Source: Dictyostelium firmibasis (taxonomy: Eukaryota; Evosea; Eumycetozoa; Dictyosteliales; Dictyosteliaceae). From it: DNA of 64,000 bases. The notes beneath the pieces were generated by a model. The model did not search any database, had not been told where the DNA came from, and worked only from the letters and a program-made list of their open reading frames with translations. Shown one piece after another: positions 11,373 through 28,474 of this stretch. The stretch's first letter is position 1. Each line of letters starts with the position of its first letter. The stretch spans positions 2,776,501 through 2,840,500 of the forward strand of contig CM069767.1 in the NCBI GenBank assembly GCA_036169595.1. The letters are read 5' to 3'. The translations under genes were made by a program, and so were the position numbers.

Positions 11373-11726
11373 CATTATATAAAGTCTTTAAAAAATGAGA
11401 ATATGAAAAACAAATTATTGTAATAATTGATAATTCTTTGCACCTAGAAATTGAAGAAAATCAAAAAAAAAAAAAAAAAATTTAAAATGTGTGGTTATAT
11501 TGTAATTTTCTTTCTTTGTTTTCAAAAAAAAATAATATATGTATAATAAAAAATTCATTATAAAAAAATATCAAAAAATCAAAAATAATCTAAATCCTTA
11601 TCACTTCAAATATCAAAAGTGTCATTTTAAAAAAAAAAAAATTTTAGACTTTTTAATCCTAATAAGGAATAAAGTTTTATAGTAACAATTTATTGATATT
11701 TTATTTTCAAAATTATAATCTTTGAT
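11246..11726. other. Intergenic spacer in LysM array
   Basis: A+T-rich with A runs at 11340-11368 and 11463. No gene seen. Confidence 0.6.
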
Positions 11727-12048
11727 TTAATTGCAACAATATTTTCTACCGATTTGGACTTTACTACAAGCATTTGAATCTAATTTATTGGTGTTCATAA
11801 ATTGTTGTAAAGTAACACTACAAGTTCTAGCCATATCATAACAAGTGTAACCTTGTTGAGCAACATGCCAACTTGAACAAGCACCTAATTCTTCAGCATT
11901 TGAACCATATGAGAAAACACATAAAACAAAGACAACAGCTAATCCTAATAAAAGTAATAACTATAATTTTTAGACTTAGTATATTTTATTTATTTTAAAA
12001 TAATAAATAAGTAATTTAATTAAAAAAATTTTAATATACTTTATTCAT
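11727..12048 (-). CDS. Small secreted LysM protein, array copy 6
   Basis: Exons 12040-12048 (ATGAATAAA) and 11727-11960 give 80 residues. The signal peptide is MNKLLLLLGLAVVFVLCVFS. The core is C-S-S-W-H-V-A-Q-Q-G-Y-T-C-Y-D-M, C-S-V-T-L-Q-Q-F-M, N-K-L-D, C-S-K-V-Q-I-G-R-K-Y-C-C-N. It has Ser for the usual Gly in GVSL and SK for NY, so its ligand face may differ. It is the most upstream member; no seventh copy is visible before the methyltransferase gene. Confidence 0.85.
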
Positions 12049-12473
12049 TTTTAATATTCTTTTAAATTTAAATTCTTAAATCTAGTTAATTTTAAAAAAA
12101 AAATATAAAAAAAAATTCTATTTTATACCTTTTTTTTATATTAAAAAATAATAAAAAATTTAATTAGAATTAATTGATAATTCAAAAAATTCCTTGAAAT
12201 ACAAAAAAAAAAAAAAAAAAAAAAATTTAAAGTTATTCAGTGTGTGATTTGTGTTGAAAAAAAAAAAAAAAAAATTATGGGGTTAAATAAATTAGAAGAT
12301 TGGGGTATATTTTGGTAATTAATAATTTATTCTAATTGGTATTTTAACTAAAAATGAAAGATTAATATAATTAATTTTAATATGAAAAAAAAAAATTGGT
12401 ATCCTATTATTTAAACTATTATATTTTTTATATATTCGTTTATTTAAAAATATTTGTAGATTTCTTTTATCAG

Positions 12474-12512
<39 letters not shown>

Positions 12513-13256
12513 TAATATAAAAAAAAGGTATCAATGTTAAAGAATTTCATTTTCATATAGTAAATATAATTATTGATTATAGATTTGTAATTATAATCTA
12601 ATTCCTTTAATAGAAATACCTGGATTTGTATTAATAAGTATTGTTTTTCAAATAATTGTATGTTTAATTTTTTTAAAATAAAAAAAATTATTAAGAATGT
12701 TTTTGATTTTATTTTTTTAAAATTATCTTATATTATTTATTTTCATTTAATATCTACCTGATGTTTAGTTTTTTTTTTTTTTACTAATGAAAAGATGCGA
12801 AATATATTGGAAATGTTAATTAAAAGCAATTTTGCATATTAACCTTGACCAACACTGTGTATGAGTGAAAAAAAAAATTTATCTATAAGACACGAGGTGG
12901 TGTTAATTAAATAAATTATCTTTATTGTTTCCATTTTTTATAAAACCAACAAAAATATAAAAAACACTGACAGAGAATGGTTTTGATAAATAGAAAATGT
13001 AGAAATAAAAAGATATAGAAATAAAAAAAATGTATGTAAACTATAATTTTTACATATAATAATTAAAATTAGATAATCTAAAAAAACAAAAGAGTTAAAT
13101 TTAGCAATACAATATTTCACATTGCTCATTCTTCTACTGAAAAAAAGTACTAACTTTTAGTTGTGGTATTTCACGATCGACTGAGATAGTCTCAAATATC
13201 TATTAATACAAAGATTAATAATAAGAAATTTATTTTTATTTTATTTTTATTTTAAT
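12049..13256. other. Long AT-rich spacer after LysM array
   Basis: No supported gene lies here. Short open stretches at 12319-12534 and 12938-13129 are low-complexity Phe/Ile/Asn runs. A block at 12890-12935 resembles one at 9868-9915. Confidence 0.6.
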
Positions 13257-15134
<1,878 letters not shown>

Positions 15135-15293
15135 TTTGTTTCTCTGTTTGCTATTAGTACAATTAAAAATCAGAATTTAAAAAAAAAAAAAAATTTAAAA
15201 AAAAAAAAAAAAAATCTGGGAGCTATTTTATTTGAAAAAGTAACCAATCATATCTTTGGTTATCGAATGGTTCCATTTTAAAATAAACATTTA

Positions 15294-15346
<53 letters not shown>

Positions 15347-15643
15347 GAATACCTTTCATTATAAAAAAGAGATGTGAAAGTTAGTATTTAGTATCAAATT
15401 TTTTCTTTTAAAGTTTATAATTATAAAAAAAACAAATAAAAATTATTCATTTTGGAAATATTTTTTTATTTTTAAATGACATTGATTTAAAAACATAAAA
15501 AGTATACACGTGTTTTATTATTATTTTTTTGTTGTTTTTTTTTTTATTTTTTTTAGTTTTTTTTTTTTTTTATTTTGAGTTTTTTTTGAATTTTTTGAAT
15601 TTTTTCAATTCATATTAAAAAAAGATATCAGTCATAATCAGAA
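15135..15643. other. Divergent promoter region
   Basis: This lies between the start codons of the PRMT (minus) and kish (plus) genes. It is homopolymer A+T with a short TA dinucleotide run near 15330. No further gene seen. Confidence 0.6.
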
Positions 15644-15926
15644 ATGGTATGTTCAAATTAATGAGAAAATCAATATATAAATAATTCATATTAATTTATT
15701 TTGACCTTAGGTTGCAATTTTCAACTTTCAAAGTTTATTAGTTGTAATATTATTATTTATTTGCACATGCACATATATTAGAGGATCTTATCCATCACTT
15801 TTAGAAGTTAGAGACAAACACAGTTTTAGTGGCTTACCGAGAAAAGCTGCGATCATTGGTGAAAGATTATCCCCATGGGTTTCAGCATGTTGTCTTATTA
15901 TGGGCTTATGGACTTTATATCATTAA
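15644..15926 (+). CDS. Protein kish (TMEM167 family), micro-gene
   Basis: Small Golgi/secretory-pathway membrane protein. Exon 1 is only the start codon (15644-15646). A GTATGT...CTTAG intron of 64 nt follows, then exon 2 at 15711-15926, giving 72 residues. The protein begins MVAIFNFQSLLVVILL, matching the kish start MSAIFNFQSLLTVILL. It continues with ICTCTYIRG, SLLE, IGERLSPWVSACC and a second hydrophobic segment ending LWTLYH. It has two membrane helices and the full family length. The tail is convergent with the LSM11-like gene. Because the start exon is 3 nt long, frame-based annotation would miss the initiator. Confidence 0.93.
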
Positions 15927-16079
15927 AATATTATATGTTAAGATTGATAATTTAGATAGCGAAAGAATAATCAGATATAAATATCCAAAGAAAATAAAAT
16001 AAATTCATGTACATATATAATAAAAATTATTTTTTAGAGAGAGAGAGTAAAAAAAAAAAAAAAACATTTATTTAATCAT

Positions 16080-16874
16080 CTAATCAATTAATATAACAGA
16101 GACAATAGTATCACCTTTTATAAATAATTGACCATAATGTCTTTTTACTTTTGGTTGAATTGGTTGATTTTGATTTCTTGTTGATGGTAATGATTTTAGT
16201 AGTTCATATTCTTCTTCAACATCACGTAATATGATATTCATATGTTTATCAAATGCAATGATATAACCTTTACAATAACCTCTAATACAATTAGTACCAC
16301 GAATCATAATTTTAATCTTTGATTTACTTTCTAATGCTCTCTTTAATAATGATAATGGCCCATCTGTAAATTTATTTGTAATATTCTTTATAATTTTATG
16401 ATCTTCATTTGAATTTTTCTTTTTGATTGCTGTTTCAGTTGTTTCAGTCGTGGCAGTTGGTTTTGAGTTTTCTATTAAAGTTGTTGATATATTTGAAGAT
16501 GAAGTTGTTGTAGTTGTTGTAGTCGATACTATTGGAGTTGAATCTGTTGTTGCAGTTTTTGTCGAAATGGATTGTTTTGAATCTATAGAAGGAGAGGTAT
16601 TGGTTGATGTGGAAGTGTTGTTCATCAAAGATGTAGTGTTATTATTATTATTATTTGTGGCTTGAGTGGGTTTCTTTATTTGAACATAGTTTTCATCACT
16701 AGGTGGTAATAATATTCTTGCTTTGTGAATATTATCCAATGGTTTTATTTTTGGAAATGGAAGGGAAACTAAGTGTGGATTCTTTAATGCTAATAATGCA
16801 TCAAATTTATCTGATAATACATTATATGACTCATTATCATCATTTCCTTTGTTTTTACTATTTAAACTATCCAT
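16080..16874 (-). CDS. LSM11-like Sm protein (U7 snRNP type)
   Basis: Single exon, 264 residues. In animals LSM11 replaces SmD2 in the U7 ring, which cuts histone pre-mRNA 3' ends. The N-terminus holds the LSM11 signature [19 protein letters not shown] Thr/Ser/Asn-rich linker follows (residues about 75-170). The C-terminal Sm fold starts [19 protein letters not shown], with Sm1 residues [21 protein letters not shown] and [10 protein letters not shown] basic insert follows, then the Sm2 part [15 protein letters not shown], which corresponds to INQIFIRGENVLLVHL in LSM11. The split Sm domain and the N-terminal motif together favour LSM11 over a generic LSm. That it works on histone mRNA here is inference. 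Confidence 0.8.
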   Translation of the reverse strand: MDSLNSKNKGNDDNESYNVLSDKFDALLALKNPHLVSLPFPKIKPLDNIHKARILLPPSDENYVQIKKPTQATNNNNNNTTSLMNNTSTSTNTSPSIDSKQSISTKTATTDSTPIVSTTTTTTTSSSNISTTLIENSKPTATTETTETAIKKKNSNEDHKIIKNITNKFTDGPLSLLKRALESKSKIKIMIRGTNCIRGYCKGYIIAFDKHMNIILRDVEEEYELLKSLPSTRNQNQPIQPKVKRHYGQLFIKGDTIVSVILID

Positions 16875-17173
16875 TCATATTCACTTTACTATTCATTACT
16901 ACTAGTTTGTGATGACTCAAATATTTTATTGACTGTAAATGAAAAAAAAAAAAATAAAAACTTTAAAATAAAAATGAAAAAAGTGGGAATTAAAAAAAAA
17001 AAAAATTAAAATTTAAAAAAAAATAAAAAAAATTAAAAAAAATAAAATATCCGTAGCCCCACAAAGGAATTTTTGGTATTACTCATTTTACTTTGTTCTG
17101 TGAATACCCCTTTTTTTTTTTTTTTTTTTTTTTTCTTTATTTTTTTTTTAATTTCTATTTTATATATAAAGAA

Positions 17174-18344
17174 ATGATTGAATCATCATCAAATATTATA
17201 AAAACAAAATATGAAATTACATTTTCTAAAATGCATGGAGCAGGTAATGATTTCATAGTTTTTGAAACCAATAAAGTTAAAAGATTAGATGGTACAGAAA
17301 ATGAAATTACATTAAAAGAATTACAAGAGATTACATTAAAATTATCACATAGAAAATTAGGTGTTGGATTTGATCAAGCTATAATTATAAATAACGATCC
17401 AAAAGTTTTAAAATCTGCTCATTATGAAATGATTGTAATTAATTCTGATGGTGAACAAGTATGTATATTTTCTTTTTTTTTTTTTTTTTTCATTGATAAA
17501 TTAAAGTTGTTAATTGTTTTTTATTTATTTATATTTTTTTTTTTGAAAAAAAAAGGCAACAATGTGTGGCAATGGTGTTAGATGTTTTTCAAAATATATT
17601 ATTGATAATTGTATTGAATCAAAGAGTTTAAATGGTACACCTAAAGAAGATGAAAAAAATGGTGACATTGAACAAAAGATTGAAACATTAGCAGGTTTAG
17701 TTATAACATATCCAAAGATATCACATCACTTAAATCAATATAATCTAATGATGATTAAAGTTAATATGAACAATGCATTGATTTTAAAGACTAATCAATA
17801 TAAGGATGATGAATTTGAAAGTAATATTTTAAAAAAAACAATTACCAATGAAAAAGCATATCTCTACACTATTAAAGATTTAGGATTAACACAATGTGAT
17901 CAATTAGAATGTGTTTTAGTCTCAATGGGTAATCCACATTGTGTTGTGTTTTTAGAGAGAAATATTGAATTGGGTAATCTTTCATCAGAGGTTGCTTCAA
18001 ATCTATCGACCATGAAAATCGATGAAATTGCAATTAAACTTCAAAAGTTACCATTATTTAAAGATGGTTGCAATGTTGAGTTTGTTAGTACCACCAATTC
18101 AAAGACTACAAATCGTGTTATATCAAGAGTATTTGAACGTGGTGCCGGTGAAACATTGGCATGTGGTACTGGTGCTTGTGGTGTTGCAGTTGCTTCAATC
18201 CTTATGTCTCATTGTTCTCATGAAAAAGAAGTTACTGTCTCTATGCCTGGTGGCGATCTATTAATTCAATGGTCAAATGAAACTGGTGAAGTTTTTAAAA
18301 CTGGTCCAGCTTGTACTGTTTTTGATTCAAAAATTAAATTATGA
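17174..18344 (+). CDS. Diaminopimelate epimerase-like protein (DapF)
   Basis: DapF interconverts LL- and meso-diaminopimelate by a two-cysteine mechanism in bacterial and plant lysine synthesis. Two exons, 17174-17458 and 17556-18344, encode 357 residues. Family motifs in order: KMHGAGNDFIVF near residue 18, GVGFDQ, NSDGEQ then MCGNGVRC with catalytic Cys99, MGNPHCVVF, and FERGAGETLACGTGACGVAVA with the second catalytic Cys near 296. Both Cys are present, so the enzyme looks active. It is about 80 residues longer than bacterial DapF; much of the excess lies after the MCGNG motif. The intron separates GEQ from ATMCGNG, so the gene is adapted to this genome. It has no clear targeting peptide. 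A bacterial or algal origin is likely; the substrate in the amoeba is open. Confidence 0.9.
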
Positions 18345-18430
18345 AGATAATAAATATATATAATTTTTTTTGTAATAGTTTTCATTTCTTTCCACATATA
18401 TATACATATTATTTATATTATATTTGTATT

Positions 18431-21290
<2,860 letters not shown>

Positions 21291-21410
21291 ACAAATTTTA
21301 ACAGTTCATAAAGAACAAAAAACCAATTTAGTAATAAAAAATTATTATTATTATTATTTTCACAAAAAAAAAAAACAAATGAATTTTTTTTTAAAGTTTT
21401 TAAATCTTTA

Positions 21411-22010
21411 TTAAACAATTAATTTTTTTGAGTATTTAATAAATAATCTTTGAAGAGATTCACATTCTTTAGATTTTGATGTCAGAGGATACCAGGATAT
21501 GACCTTATCAATTTTTTTAAATATCTCACTGTTTATATCACCAATGAAGTGGGCTGAAAAATATGAATCTTTATTTGTGTTTGCTTTGGTGTTTACTTGG
21601 TTATTTGTATAGGGTTTTGGAGATTTTATTTCATTAAATATTGCAAATAAAATTTTTTCATCATTATCATCCATTGTAAGATAAAGCCCATTTGAATCAC
21701 CATTTTCAGTTTTTGATAATAGGTTGTTTTGGTGAATATAAATTAGTTTATTATTCAATTTAAAGTCAATTGAAAGTTCTGAATGATTTTTCAAATTATG
21801 ATGGACACAAACTATTTTTCCAAAGTATTTTTTTGATGTGTCATTTTTTGATCCACCCAATATTAATTTATCAATTTCTTCAAAATTCCAAATTACATCA
21901 GCAGAGGAGTTGTAGTTCATTAAATCATCTCCTAATATATTTGATTTTACTTTGATTGTATATAAGGAAACTAATATTATGCAGAATAAAATTTTTAAAG
22001 AACTATTCAT
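21411..22010 (-). CDS. Secreted hypothetical protein
   Basis: I do not recognise the family. I start it at the ATG for MNSSLKILFCIILVSLYTI (22010), because that gives a standard signal peptide. An in-frame ATG 33 nt upstream would add 11 residues. The product is about 199 residues and is probably cleaved near KSN. The mature part has several N-glycosylation sequons (NSS, NDT, NHS), few Cys and a mixed beta-like pattern (YFGKIVCVHH, KLIYIHQN). No membrane anchor follows. It is convergent with polyubiquitin, 120 bp away. Confidence 0.65.
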   Translation of the reverse strand: MNSSLKILFCIILVSLYTIKVKSNILGDDLMNYNSSADVIWNFEEIDKLILGGSKNDTSKKYFGKIVCVHHNLKNHSELSIDFKLNNKLIYIHQNNLLSKTENGDSNGLYLTMDDNDEKILFAIFNEIKSPKPYTNNQVNTKANTNKDSYFSAHFIGDINSEIFKKIDKVISWYPLTSKSKECESLQRLFIKYSKKLIV

Positions 22011-22369
22011 TTTTAATCTTTTATTATTACTCTTAATAAACAAAGAAAAGAATTGTTTTTTTTTTTCTTTTAAAAAGATTTTAATTTTTTTTTCACAAAT
22101 TTATAATTTGTTTATTTATTTATTTTTTAATAAAATTTTTTTTTTTTTTTTTCAACCTTATTTTTGTGTTGGGATGTGTGGTTTTGCTTATTTTTTAAAA
22201 TTGATAATTTCCTTTTATAGAAATTTAAGCGTGTTTTTTATTATTTTAATATCGGTTAATAATTTATTAGAAGAGGATTATTTTTATTACATTATTTTTA
22301 TTTTAATTTTTTTTTTTTTTTTTTTTTATTGTTTCCTTATTTATAAAGAAAATGGGTTATTTTTGATGA
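22011..22369. other. Short intergenic region
   Basis: T-rich DNA between two minus-strand genes. The Phe/Ile-rich plus-strand open stretch across it is low-complexity and not supported as a gene. Confidence 0.55.
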
Positions 22370-24392
<2,023 letters not shown>

Positions 24393-24941
24393 ATCTTTTT
24401 TGCAACTAAAAAATTTTTAAAAAAAAATAAAAAAAAATAAAAAAAAATAAAAAAAAATAAAAAAAAAAAGTTTTTTATAAAATTTTTTTAATTACAACAA
24501 AAAAATTTCTTAATAAAATTAGATTTTAAACTATTTTAAATTTTTAAAAAATCATAATTTTTTTTTGGTTTTTTTTTTTTTTTTAAATAAAAAAATAGTA
24601 AAAATAAAAATAAATAAAGATATTTTTAATTTGATTAATTTTTTTTTTATTTCATTTTTTTAATTTTTTCACCATCAATTACCATAACCATCCAATTAAA
24701 CAGCCATTTTCAGAATTTTTTTTTTTTTTATTTTTTTAACTTTGCACGAAAATATTAGATTTTTTTTTTTATATTTTTTTTATTTTAAAAAAATAAAAAT
24801 ATTTTCTTCCTATCTTTTTTTTTTTTTTTTTTTTTTAATTTTTTTTTTATTTTTTTCTTTTTTATTTTTTTATAACATCCAACTAAATAATTTATTCAAT
24901 ATTTTAAATCCTTCAATTAATTAATATTAACACTTTAAAAA
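24393..24941. other. Divergent intergenic region
   Basis: Homopolymer A+T with tandem AAAAAAAT units near 24420-24470. No gene seen. Confidence 0.6.
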
Positions 24942-24974
24942 ATGATGAATTTATCTTACAATTCAAAAAGTGGG

Positions 24975-25010
<36 letters not shown>

Positions 25011-25146
25011 ATAAAGTAAAAATATATTAACTCTTTTTATCATTTTGATATAATTAGGTAAACCAACTTTAATCTTCGTTAATAATTCTCATAGAAATAC
25101 TAGTTCCACATCTTCCTCCTCAAAACCAAAGGTTTTCTCTTTGTAA
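24942..25146 (+). CDS. Candidate micro-gene, unknown Ser-rich peptide
   Basis: This is a tentative two-exon gene. Exon 1 (24942-24969) begins with two ATG codons (MMNLSYNSK). The 3' part 25058-25146 is mixed-composition and open to TAA: S-K-P-T-L-I-F-V-N-N-S-H-R-N, then a Ser/Thr run and KVFSL. Joining needs a GTGGGT donor; the acceptor ATAATTAG is standard. The product is about 38 residues. Support is the coding-like composition surrounded by homopolymer. No homologue is recognised. Confidence 0.35.
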
Positions 25147-25851
25147 ATCATATTCTATAAAAAACAAATAATTTAATTAATAAATCATGAGTACACCTAA
25201 TATTCAATTATTTTAAATTCAATTCTCTTTTTTTTTTTTTTTTTGTTTGGTTTTCGACAACCATAATACAAGAATCCTCTAAAGAAATTTTGGGATATTT
25301 TTTTTATTTTTTTTTATTTTGAATAAAAATTTTTATTCGTGCAAGGTTCTTGATTAAATATCAGTTTTTTTTTTTTTTTTTAAATACCAAAAGATCTTAA
25401 ATTTGAGATCCAAATTCGAAATAGGTTAATCACTATTTTTTTTATTTTTTATTTTTTATTTATATTTTTTTTCTTTGATTTCTAAATTTAAAAAAAGAAT
25501 AATAATCTATTTTAATTGTTTGAGCGGGGTATTAAAAAAATAATAATAATAATAATAATAAAATAATAAAATAAATTAATAGTATACCCTGACTGAATCA
25601 CCAATTTTAATTGCTAAGGATGATTTAATTTGATTTTATTTAGAATTAAATAATATTTTTATTTGTTTTTTATTTTTCTTTGAAATCCTTTTACCAATTG
25701 ACATTCTCCCCCAAAAAAAAAAAATATTAATAATAATAATAAAATAATAATAATAATAATAATAATAAAATAATAATAATTTACTACTATTATTTATTTA
25801 TAATTGTGAATTTTAAAAATCGTTTTTTTTTTTTTTTGAATTTTATTATTA
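25147..25851. other. Intergenic region
   Basis: A+T-rich with short mixed islands (25250-25300, 25380-25435) and AAT runs. No coding frame supported. Confidence 0.55.
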
Positions 25852-26478
25852 TTAAAAATTTGGTATATAACAAAATTGGTATGATGATAAGTAATCTGTT
25901 GAATTCATACAGTTGTTATTTGGGAGTGGAGAAGAATTTGAATTGGTTTTAGTAGATGGTTTACAATTTATTGATTGATAATTAACTTGAGTAATTGAAG
26001 ATTCATCACAGGTTTGGATAAATGAATATTTATTTGGTTTGATTACGTTTGGAGTACATTGAGAAGTTTTAATATAACTAAGTTGAACTAAACCCTGTTT
26101 ATAGTCTAAACATTCCTCTTCAGTAGAGTTATGACGAACTGTAATGATTGAATTTACATTTTGAGGTAAATAAATTTGATCAGTGCATTCAAACATAGAT
26201 GAGCTAAAAACACATCCACCAGTTGTATATGATTGATTACCTATTGGATCTCCTAAACAGTCACTATTTTCATATTTCCATGCAATTACTGAAGAGAGAT
26301 CTAATGAGCAACTGAGGATTAAACTATCTATACATGTTCCTTCTAATGCAAATGATCCAATCAACATATTTGTGCATTTTCCATCATCATCAGAAAATAT
26401 TTGAGAATGAATATAACCAGATTTTACAAAACCTAAAAAAAAGATTGATATCAATATTGAAATAATTTTTTTGTCCAT
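25852..26478 (-). CDS. Secreted Cys-rich hypothetical protein
   Basis: Single exon, 208 residues, starting MDKKIISILISIFFLGFVKS, a clear signal peptide with cleavage expected near VKSGYI. The mature protein has 14 Cys, several sequons (NQS, NST, NSS), a Ser/Asn linker near residue 185 and no membrane anchor. It is probably extracellular or in the endolysosomal lumen, with disulfides. I recognise no domain. It looks like one of the many small secreted Cys-rich proteins of dictyostelids. Confidence 0.72.
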   Translation of the reverse strand: MDKKIISILISIFFLGFVKSGYIHSQIFSDDDGKCTNMLIGSFALEGTCIDSLILSCSLDLSSVIAWKYENSDCLGDPIGNQSYTTGGCVFSSSMFECTDQIYLPQNVNSIITVRHNSTEEECLDYKQGLVQLSYIKTSQCTPNVIKPNKYSFIQTCDESSITQVNYQSINCKPSTKTNSNSSPLPNNNCMNSTDYLSSYQFCYIPNF

Positions 26479-26960
26479 TTCTAAATATATATATTTAATA
26501 ATAAATTAAAACCAAAAAATGAAAAAAATTAAATACCAAAAAAAAAAAAAAAACTTTATAAAAAAAAACAAAAAAAAAAAAAAAGAAACCTAAATTTTTA
26601 AATTTCCCCAAAGGTCATTTTTTTTCTAATAAATATCTATAACCATAAAACCAAGGGTTTACTTATTCTAAAAACTAAAAAACATTCTTTTCAAATTAAC
26701 ACTCTATTTTTTAAGAGGAAGGATTTGGAATAGTTTTTCATTTTTTCAATTTTTTTTTTTTTTTTAAAAGGCGACAAATGAAAAAAAAAAAAACTTGAAT
26801 AAATAAACTATTATTTAAGATTTTTATGTGTAAGGTTATTTTAATTTTATAGCAAATATTTTTTGAGAAAAGTTTCTATTATTTTCATTTCATGATTGCT
26901 TTTTATATCTTAATTATTGTTTTTCTGTTAAAATTAATTGTTCCAATAAAGATTAAATAT
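26479..26960. other. Intergenic region
   Basis: A+T-rich DNA upstream of the secreted protein gene. No gene seen. Confidence 0.6.
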
Positions 26961-27480
26961 CTATTGAACAGATTGAATATCTTTTGAATTTGCTTCATTG
27001 TAAGGTAGATTAATATATTTCGAAAGTTCTTGAATTTTGGTATCAGTGAATGCTAAATTTTTATAATTATCAACATCAACTTCTTTTTCCAACTAAAATT
27101 ATAGGAACTTTATCTCCACCTTTTAAAGACTTAAAACAGATTTTAATCATTTCTTTATACATCGTTATTGAATCACATGAATTTCTTTTAGTCAATGAAT
27201 ATACAATTACAAATGCCTCATATTGTTCAAAAGTTGGTGGTACAATGCAACTACATTCAAGTGAACCACTTGTATCATAAGTATTTATATTAAATAGTTG
27301 TTTATTATATGTATATAATTTAGAATATTAATTTTCAATTGTTGCTGAATAAATTTGACCTTTATCAAAATATGATATGAACTTATTGAACTTGATTTTC
27401 CTAATACATAAATTTTGAATTAGTTTTTTTTTTTTTTTTTTTTTTTTCAAATTCATACCAGCTTCAGATGCACCTAAAAA
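26961..27480 (-). pseudogene. Decayed Ras-type small GTPase gene
   Basis: Reading the minus strand, a P-loop GASEAGKSSS is split by a good intron (donor GTATGA at 27458, acceptor TATTAG at 27401). After it come recognisable Ras stretches: DKGQIYSATIEN, NINTYDTSGS (the DTAG site), EQYEAFVIVYSLTKRNS, KVPIILVG and, in another frame, VDVDNYKNLAFTDTKIQEL, ending KDIQSVQ and TAG at 26961-26963. An in-frame TAA lies at 27328-27330, and at least two frame changes occur, one soon after the P-loop and one after ILVG. No start codon in frame is visible; upstream lies a GTT repeat. It is a broken host gene that still shows most of the fold. Confidence 0.85.
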
Positions 27481-27536
27481 ACAAACATTTCATGTTTTTA
27501 ATTGATTTTTATAATTTATTTATATTTGTTGCTGTT

Positions 27537-27635
<99 letters not shown>

Positions 27636-28315
27636 CTTTTTTTTTTTGTTGAATTGTTTTATTTAATAAAAAAAAAAATTTTAAAAATTTATGCAAAAAT
27701 ACTATAATTAAAGTAGTTATATTTTGGAAAAAAAATACAATAAAAAGATAAAAAAAGAAATATATAGTAAATGAGGGGAAAAAAAAAAAAGAAAAAAATG
27801 TTTTTTAAAATTTAAATTCTTTATTTTATTTTTTTTTTTTTTATTTCCAAAAGATGATTGTTTTTTTTTTTAATTATTTTACTACAAAAGATTAATTAAA
27901 TAAAATTTTTTTAATTTAACACAAAGAAAATAGAAAAAAAACATACAAATTGAATTTTTTTTTTTTTTTTTATCAAATCAAATAAAAAATAAAAAAATAT
28001 AGAGGAAAACTTCATCTTCAAATACCAATCTTTCTTAAACAGCTTTCAAACAATAGATATTTTTTTTTTTTTTATAAAAAAAATTTAAAAATATTTTAAT
28101 ATTAAAATGAATTCTCATTGGTTTTTATTATTTTAAAATTTTTTATTTTTTCGTGCAACCCTTACCTTGTTTTTTTTTTTTATTTTTTTTTTTTTCCTTA
28201 AAGACAATTTTTTTTTTTTGTTTTTCAATTATTCTCAAAAATACCCTTTAGAGTGATTTAAATTTTAAACATGTGTATGTCTTTATATCATATAATATAA
28301 AAAAAAATATTATTA
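27481..28315. other. Intergenic, with GTT repeat
   Basis: This holds the GTT/AAC repeat and homopolymer DNA. The Val-run plus-strand open frame over the repeat is not a gene. Confidence 0.6.
27540..27632. repeat. GTT (AAC) trinucleotide repeat
   Basis: About 31 units lie just 5' of the Ras remnant. On its strand the repeat reads AAC/ACA/CAA, so it may once have coded Asn, Thr or Gln. Confidence 0.95.
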
Positions 28316-28474
28316 GGAAAAAATTCTAACTCTCAGTTTTTAGCTTTTAATAACACCAAATGCCAATATTCAAATATTAGAATCATGGTATCTCCATTTA
28401 AGACTACTTCTAATCCAAATAACACTACCAACACAAAACCTTCCCCATCAAATAAAATTAGTTTTAACAAATAA
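28316..28474 (+). CDS. Candidate terminal exon of an unrecognised small gene
   Basis: After an acceptor-like ATTATTAG a 52-codon frame is open to TAA at 28472. It encodes K-N-S-N-S-Q-F-L-A-F-N-N-T-K, then S-N-I-R-I-M-V-S-P-F-K-T-T and ends PSPSNKISFNK. Mixed composition within pure homopolymer DNA suggests coding. I could not find a first exon that joins in frame. An ATG at 28385 would give a 29-residue peptide on its own. Confidence 0.3.
   Translation, partial: GKNSNSQFLAFNNTKCQYSNIRIMVSPFKTTSNPNNTTNTKPSPSNKISFNK

Noticed and set aside
27468-27707. Val-run plus-strand frame over the GTT repeat
   Set aside because: Pure repeat translation opposite the Ras remnant, with no conserved residues.
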